From Prevotella sp. ne3005 (lineage in GTDB: Bacteria; Bacteroidota; Bacteroidia; Bacteroidales; Bacteroidaceae): DNA of 64,000 bases. The notes under the pieces were generated by a model. That model saw only the letters and a list, made by a program, of their open reading frames with translations. It was not told where the DNA came from and ran no database searches. Below, piece after piece: positions 58,063 through 64,000 of the stretch; the first letter of the stretch is position 1, and the number at the start of each line of letters is the position of its first letter. The stretch covers positions 186,001 through 250,000 of the forward strand of contig NZ_FOCK01000004.1 in assembly GCF_900110085.1 (NCBI RefSeq), given 5' to 3'. The translations under genes and the position numbers were made by a program.

Positions 58063-58865
58063 ATGAGTTCTGGCATGATGAATACGGAATGAATCTTCTG
58101 CTTCTCCTTCGGAGGAATCTCCATGTAGTTGCGATAGAGATCTGAGAGATAAGCATCAGGATTGGCAGGCGCACTAAACGACCTTCCTTCGAAGGTAATC
58201 GTGCTCAAAGGGAATACAGAGTCCTGGCGGTGCATGATGCCATAACCATTATTAATCAGAATGTTGGACATATAGACATTCTTAGGACGCATGGCACACA
58301 GCAAATGCCACAAACATTTGTTCCATGCGTATTTGGCACCAAACCAGAAGAACTCTGCAAATGAGCGCAATGAGTAGTAATGGGCCTTGTGCAGGATGGA
58401 ATAACTCTTCGAGATACCTAAGGTGATACGCTTCACAAGCCCTTTAGGCAATGTGGGGTAATCAATCATGGGGAAGATATCCACATAAAGCCCCTTCTGG
58501 TAATCAGCCGCAAAATTGTCAGCTCCCTCCACATAGAACGAGTTCAGGTCTCTCACCTTCACAATAGGCTCCTTAGCCTGAGGCTCATTCTGTGGGGTCT
58601 GCAGAAAAAGGCCCTCACGCAGTTCTTTGGGGGCAATGGCTATAAATCGCTCCAAGTCCTCCTGGCGCATGGCGATGTCGATGTCATCGTCCCAAGGAAT
58701 AAAACCCTTATGGCGCACGGCTCCAAGAAGCGTTCCTCCATCGAGCCAGTAGCCTATCTGATGTTTCCGGCAGATTCGGTCTATCTCCTCAAGGATGGAG
58801 AGCTGCTTCAGCTGACAAGCCCTCAGCTGCTGCTCTTTGTATTGTTTCAGATATTGATTCTCCAT
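58059..58865 (-). CDS. LicD-family protein
   Basis: A 268-residue cytosolic protein. The start at 58865 gives MENQYLKQYKEQQLRACQLK and overlaps the flippase end by 19 bp; the longer frame lies inside the flippase gene and is rejected. The LicD nucleotidyltransferase signature is YWLDGGTLLGAVRHKGFIPW followed by DDDIDIAM. LicD proteins transfer phosphocholine or other phospho-substituents to surface glycans, so a phosphorylated polysaccharide is a fair inference. Confidence 0.9.
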   Translation of the reverse strand: MENQYLKQYKEQQLRACQLKQLSILEEIDRICRKHQIGYWLDGGTLLGAVRHKGFIPWDDDIDIAMRQEDLERFIAIAPKELREGLFLQTPQNEPQAKEPIVKVRDLNSFYVEGADNFAADYQKGLYVDIFPMIDYPTLPKGLVKRITLGISKSYSILHKAHYYSLRSFAEFFWFGAKYAWNKCLWHLLCAMRPKNVYMSNILINNGYGIMHRQDSVFPLSTITFEGRSFSAPANPDAYLSDLYRNYMEIPPKEKQKIHSVFIMPELI

Positions 58866-60301
58866 TTCTTTTGAATAAAGTCCATACTCTCTTTCAGTAT
58901 CTGGGCACCACATAACCGCATCACACCGAGATAAAGCAAGGCAGCCAACACGACACGACTCAACAGGAGCAGCCACAGGTTATGGAGGCCAGCTGTCACC
59001 AATCCTGTCACAACCATCACACCAGCTGCCGCCAAGGCGAAGGGCAAGACGTCCTTCAGGAAGTGCAACAGTCTATAAGTCGTCAGCTTGTGAGCGAAGA
59101 AAAACCACACGAAAAGCCACACGAGATTAAGGGCGACATAGGCATGTACCATCGTACCAATACCATAGGGATGGAGCAGGATCAGAGCAACAATTTGACA
59201 GACTCCCAATACCAGCGTCGACCACATGAAGATGTCGCTGCGCCCCTTGCTGATAATCAGATCAGCCAACAATGTGCTGATAGGGATGAAGGCACCCGCA
59301 ATACAGATAATCTGCAGATAGCCAGCACTCGTCAGCCATATCTCGCCCAGCGCCAGCACGATAAACTCCTTGGCCACCAAACCTATACCCAACAACAAAG
59401 GGAATGATACGAAGGCGGCAAAGCGGATCATCTTACGGAGCACCATCAGCTGCCGTTCCTGGTCGTCACGTACACTCACCAGCACAGCTTGGTCTACTTG
59501 CTTCACCATGTTCTGCACTAGCGAGTATCCCTTGAAGTTCCACTGGTAGGCCTGATTGTACTGTCCCGTTGCCGTAGAGCCGAAATAACGTCCCAACAGG
59601 ATGTTCATTACATTGTTGTTAATCTGGGTCAGGATCTCGCTCAACAGAATCTTGATACTAAAAGGAAATGTCCTCTTGATGAAACTGAAATCAATGGAGA
59701 GGGTTGGCCTCCACTCACTGAAATGCCAGCGTATCAGTGTCGAGATGAGGATAAAAAGGTTCGTCTGTGTGGCAATTGCCCAGTAGGTGAACCCCAGCCA
59801 CGCCATCACCACGGCAATGCCGCTCGACAGGAGCACGGCGATGATATTAGCCTGTGCCAGTTGCTTGGCACGCAGGTTCTTATAAAGATAGGCTGCCTGA
59901 GCCACGCCCCAGCTGGAGAACACAAAACTCAGAAAAGCATAGCGACAGAGCCATACCAAGCGGGGCTCATCGTAATAGCTTGCAATCAGGGGTGAGCAGA
60001 AAAAGAGGATGAGGTAGACAACTACGCCCATCCCGATATTAAACCAGAAGACAGCATTGTAGTTGCTGTCTTTCTGTTCCTTTTCATTAATGAGAGCTGT
60101 GGAGAACCCACTATTCTGAAGCGCGTTGGCAACGGCAGAGAATACGGTAATCATCGCTACCAGTCCGAAATACTCGGGCACAAGCAGACGGGCCATGATG
60201 ATACCAAACACGAAGCCCAGCAACTGCTGTATGCCGTTGTTCATGCCTCCCCAAAAGAGGCCTTTTGCTGTTTTCTCCTTCAGCGACTCCTCTTCTCTCA
60301 A
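58847..60301 (-). CDS. Oligosaccharide flippase-like membrane protein (TTG start)
   Basis: A 484-residue protein with about 12 or more membrane helices. The start is the TTG at 60299-60301 (MREEESLKEKTAKGLFWGGM): a TGA lies two codons upstream and the next ATG would cut into the first helix. Wzx/RfbX-like blocks include MARLLVPEYFGLVAMITVFS and LLGRYFGSTATGQYNQAYQW. It exports lipid-linked repeat units, working with the downstream LicD and glycosyltransferase genes. Two GTTGAGA heptads straddle the start codon. It begins 14 bp after the metG stop. Confidence 0.85.
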   Translation of the reverse strand: MREEESLKEKTAKGLFWGGMNNGIQQLLGFVFGIIMARLLVPEYFGLVAMITVFSAVANALQNSGFSTALINEKEQKDSNYNAVFWFNIGMGVVVYLILFFCSPLIASYYDEPRLVWLCRYAFLSFVFSSWGVAQAAYLYKNLRAKQLAQANIIAVLLSSGIAVVMAWLGFTYWAIATQTNLFILISTLIRWHFSEWRPTLSIDFSFIKRTFPFSIKILLSEILTQINNNVMNILLGRYFGSTATGQYNQAYQWNFKGYSLVQNMVKQVDQAVLVSVRDDQERQLMVLRKMIRFAAFVSFPLLLGIGLVAKEFIVLALGEIWLTSAGYLQIICIAGAFIPISTLLADLIISKGRSDIFMWSTLVLGVCQIVALILLHPYGIGTMVHAYVALNLVWLFVWFFFAHKLTTYRLLHFLKDVLPFALAAAGVMVVTGLVTAGLHNLWLLLLSRVVLAALLYLGVMRLCGAQILKESMDFIQKKWRINI

Positions 60302-60315
60302 CTCTCAACAATCAA

Positions 60316-62382
60316 TCACCCTACCTGGCTACCAGGTTTCACATCCTTAGTGGTAGTAACGACACTGAGACTCTCATCACTGTCTACGGCAGAGAGAATC
60401 ATGCCCTGGCTCTCTATGCCCATCATCTGGCGAGGGGCAAAGTTTGCCACGAACAAGATGCGCTTACCAATCAATTCCTCTGGGTTCTCATAGAAAGCAG
60501 CGATACCCGAGCAGATGGTGCGATCTGTGCCTGAACCATCGTCGATGGTGAACTGAAGCAGCTTCTTGCTCTTCTTCACCTTCTGACAATCCTTCACCAG
60601 ACCTACGCGGATATCGAGTTTCTCGAAATCCTCGAATGATACGGTATCCTTGACAGGAGCGGCCTTATAGTTGGCTGCCTCATTGGCCTTCTTGGTAGCC
60701 TCCAGCTTGTCGAGCTGTTTCTGGATGACCTCATCCTCAATCTTCTCGAAGAGCAGGGCAGGCTCACCCAACTGATGGCCGGGCTTCAGGAGGTCTGTGC
60801 TACCGAGCTGCTCCCACTCGAAAGAGTCGATGGCAAGCATCTCGCGGAGCTTCTTGCTGCTGAAGGGCAGGAATGGCTCAAACGCGATAGCGAGATTAGC
60901 TGTGAGCTGCAAGCAGATATTAAGGATGGTCTCACATCGCTTGGGATCAGTCTTCCATACCTTCCAAGGCTCACACTCAGTGATATAGCGGTTACCGATA
61001 CGGGCGAGGTTCATGGCCTCGAACTGAGCATCGCGGAACTTAAACTGTTCCAGCAACGCCTCTACTTTCTCCTTCACGTCCTTGAACTCTTCAAGGGCTG
61101 CTTTATCTACATCGAGCAATTCGCCACAGGCAGGAACCACACCATTCCAATACTTCTTAGTCAACTGGAGGGCACGATTCACGAAATTGCCATAAACGGC
61201 TACCAGTTCGTTGTTATTGCGATCCTGGAAGTCCTTCCAAGTGAAGTTGTTATCCTTAGTTTCAGGGGCATTGGCTGTGAGCACATAGCGCAGCACATCC
61301 TGCTTGCCAGGCATATCTACCAGATACTCATGGAGCCATACAGCCCAGTTGCGTGAGGTAGAGATCTTATCGTTCTCCAGGTTCAGGAACTCGTTGGCTG
61401 GCACGTTATCAGGCATGATATACTTGCCGTGAGCCTTCATCATCACAGGGAAGATGATACAGTGGAACACGATATTGTCCTTACCGATGAAGTGAACCAG
61501 ACGAGTATCCTCATCCTGCCACCACTTCTCCCAGTTACCCCACTTCTCGGGCTCACGCTCACAGAGTTCCTTGGTGTTGGACACATAACCAATAGGTGCA
61601 TCGAACCATACATAGAGCACTTTTCCTTCAGCATCCTTCACTGGCACAGGGATACCCCAGTCCAGGTCTCGGGTCATAGCACGGGGCTGAAGGTCCATAT
61701 CGAGCCAAGACTTACACTGACCATATACATTGGGGCGCCATTCCTTGTGCTCCTCCAGAATCCACTGCTTCAGCCAGTCCTGATACTCATTCAAGGGCAG
61801 ATACCAGTTTTTGGTCTTCTTCAGTACGGGGGTAGAACCAGAGATAGTCGATTTAGGATTAATGAGTTCTGTAGGCGAGAGATCACGTCCGCACTTCTCA
61901 CACTGGTCGCCATAGGCACCCTCATTGTGGCAGTAGGGGCACTCGCCAGTCACATAGCGATCGGCCAGGAACTGCTTGGCCTCCTCGTCGTAGAGCTGCT
62001 CAGTGGTTTCCTCTGTCAGCTTACCCTCATCATAGAGCTTCTTAAACCAGTCGGCAGCAAACTTATGGTGCGTCTCACTGGTAGTACGGCTATAGATATC
62101 GAATGAGATGCCAAACTCCTCGAACGAGTCTTTAATCATCTTATGATAGCGGTCAACCACATCCTGAGGCGTGATACCCTCCTTACGGGCACGAACGGTG
62201 ATGGGCACTCCATGCTCATCCGAACCTCCGATAAACAATACATCGCGCTTCTTCAGACGGAGATAGCGCACATAGATATCAGCGGGAACATACACACCAG
62301 CCAGGTGACCAATATGCACACCACCATTAGCATAGGGCAGCGCCGACGTCACCGTCGTGCGCTTGTAATTCTTGTTTTCCAT
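60316..62382 (-). CDS. metG: Methionyl-tRNA synthetase
   Basis: A 688-residue cytosolic enzyme. The start at 62382 gives [20 protein letters not shown]; the longer frame (to 62577) covers the promoter. HIGH is at residues 23-26. The zinc knuckle is [18 protein letters not shown], and the KMSKS equivalent is KISTSRNW. The C-terminal ~110 residues ([20 protein letters not shown], then [15 protein letters not shown]) form the EMAP-II/Trbp111-like tRNA-binding domain used for dimerisation. Confidence 0.97.
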   Translation of the reverse strand: MENKNYKRTTVTSALPYANGGVHIGHLAGVYVPADIYVRYLRLKKRDVLFIGGSDEHGVPITVRARKEGITPQDVVDRYHKMIKDSFEEFGISFDIYSRTTSETHHKFAADWFKKLYDEGKLTEETTEQLYDEEAKQFLADRYVTGECPYCHNEGAYGDQCEKCGRDLSPTELINPKSTISGSTPVLKKTKNWYLPLNEYQDWLKQWILEEHKEWRPNVYGQCKSWLDMDLQPRAMTRDLDWGIPVPVKDAEGKVLYVWFDAPIGYVSNTKELCEREPEKWGNWEKWWQDEDTRLVHFIGKDNIVFHCIIFPVMMKAHGKYIMPDNVPANEFLNLENDKISTSRNWAVWLHEYLVDMPGKQDVLRYVLTANAPETKDNNFTWKDFQDRNNNELVAVYGNFVNRALQLTKKYWNGVVPACGELLDVDKAALEEFKDVKEKVEALLEQFKFRDAQFEAMNLARIGNRYITECEPWKVWKTDPKRCETILNICLQLTANLAIAFEPFLPFSSKKLREMLAIDSFEWEQLGSTDLLKPGHQLGEPALLFEKIEDEVIQKQLDKLEATKKANEAANYKAAPVKDTVSFEDFEKLDIRVGLVKDCQKVKKSKKLLQFTIDDGSGTDRTICSGIAAFYENPEELIGKRILFVANFAPRQMMGIESQGMILSAVDSDESLSVVTTTKDVKPGSQVG

Positions 62383-62414
62383 TCTTATAAATACGTATTT
62401 TTTGAATTTGGGTG

Positions 62415-62422
62415 CAAAGATA
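62415..62422 (-). promoter_or_regulatory. -7 box (TATCTTTG) of metG
   Basis: CAAAGATA on the plus strand, 32 bp before the metG ATG. The 275-bp gap to the next gene holds nothing else recognisable. Confidence 0.55.
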
Positions 62423-62638
62423 CGAATAAACAAGCGAAATGCAAAAGGAAAACTCGTTTTTCTTTTCATTTCCGAGTGATAGAAACTTCGACAAAGGTCA
62501 AAGTTATGAATAAGTGAGCGAAATACCAAATAGATTGGAGATTTTCCGAAAATGTTAATCTTCCCTAACAATGGCATGAGGCTTTTTTACTTTTTTGATA
62601 TTGAAACGTCAGAATGAAAAAGTAAAGTGTAAAAGTAA

Positions 62639-63922
<1,284 letters not shown>

Positions 63923-63929
63923 AAACATA

Positions 63930-63961
63930 AATAATCCCCAGCCAGTTGGTTGGGGATTATT
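63930..63961. terminator. Bidirectional terminator after the esterase gene
   Basis: AATAATCCCCAGCCA and TGGTTGGGGATTATT form a 15-bp stem (one G-T pair) with a GT loop. It lies between convergent genes. Confidence 0.88.
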
Positions 63962-63966
63962 CTGTC

Positions 63967-64000
63967 TTAGAAATTCTTACGAACACCCTGCCACTCAGGG
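63967..64000 (-). CDS. C-terminal tail of an unidentified gene, cut by window end
   Basis: The complement reads PEWQGVRKNF then stop TAA at 63967-63969, directly beyond the shared terminator. Ten codons are too few to assign a family. Confidence 0.45.
   Translation of the reverse strand, partial: PEWQGVRKNF

Noticed and set aside
58866..58976. Longer LicD start at 58976
   Set aside because: The extra 37 residues are encoded inside the flippase gene and lack LicD similarity; the ATG at 58865 fits the family.

Overview
The window looks like a chromosomal segment of a gut or rumen Bacteroidales bacterium, most probably Prevotella or a close relative. The signs are a SusC/SusD pair in a polysaccharide utilisation locus, LruC/DUF4842-type lipoproteins, Bacteroidota promoters (TTG or TTTG, about 20 bp, then TAnnTTTG), a GH28/GH92/GH2/CE1 glycan-degrading repertoire, an S46 dipeptidyl-peptidase and a smalltalk-type small protein. 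All names come from reading the translated sequence; no database search was run.

Layout. 1-8.1 kb: a partial esterase (-), a sialate O-acetylesterase-like enzyme, a Nudix hydrolase, then a tight housekeeping run topA-aroK-speA-argB closed by a strong terminator. 8.1-11.1 kb: an ECF-type sigma factor with an overlapping membrane partner, then (-) a CPBP protease and ribF, and a tRNA-Met. 11.1-24.1 kb: six paralogous lipoproteins (five +, one -). Each has a lipobox, an N-terminal PN-x-x-W motif, a variable middle and an acidic D-x-D-(Y/F)-N-(D/E) motif of the DUF4842/LruC type. Four share a characteristic terminator hairpin, and repeats fill the gaps. 24.1-37.2 kb: a nucleoside-recognition membrane protein, a flippase, an S46 peptidase, a GH2-like enzyme, a LOG-family protein, a flavodoxin-like lipoprotein, a DEAD-box helicase, a flavodiiron protein and a PfkB kinase.

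37.2-38.8 kb is a decay hotspot. It holds 3' fragments of an efflux outer-membrane factor and an RsbW-like ATPase, a promoter-bearing 55-codon gene, a RhuM fragment abutting a structured inverted-repeat element, dispersed repeats, and a smalltalk-type gene behind an octamer array. 38.8-46.3 kb is a pectin-type locus (GH28, SusC, SusD, GH28; all -). 46.4-49.2 kb: a PfkB kinase, an M16 peptidase and queC. 49.3-57.0 kb: a GH92 mannosidase, an orphan TPR histidine kinase and a histidine acid phosphatase-GH92 fusion. 57.0-60.3 kb: a glycosyltransferase, a LicD-family protein and a flippase (-). 60.3-64 kb: metG (-), a CE1-like esterase (+) and the tail of another gene (-).

Two themes cut across the window. 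Short tandem repeats of 7 or 8 bp sit at gene junctions, often starting at a stop codon and running to the next start. In reverse orientation the 8-bp repeat encodes the hydrophobic core of signal peptides. Second, many gene pairs overlap by 1-19 bases, so translational coupling is probably common.
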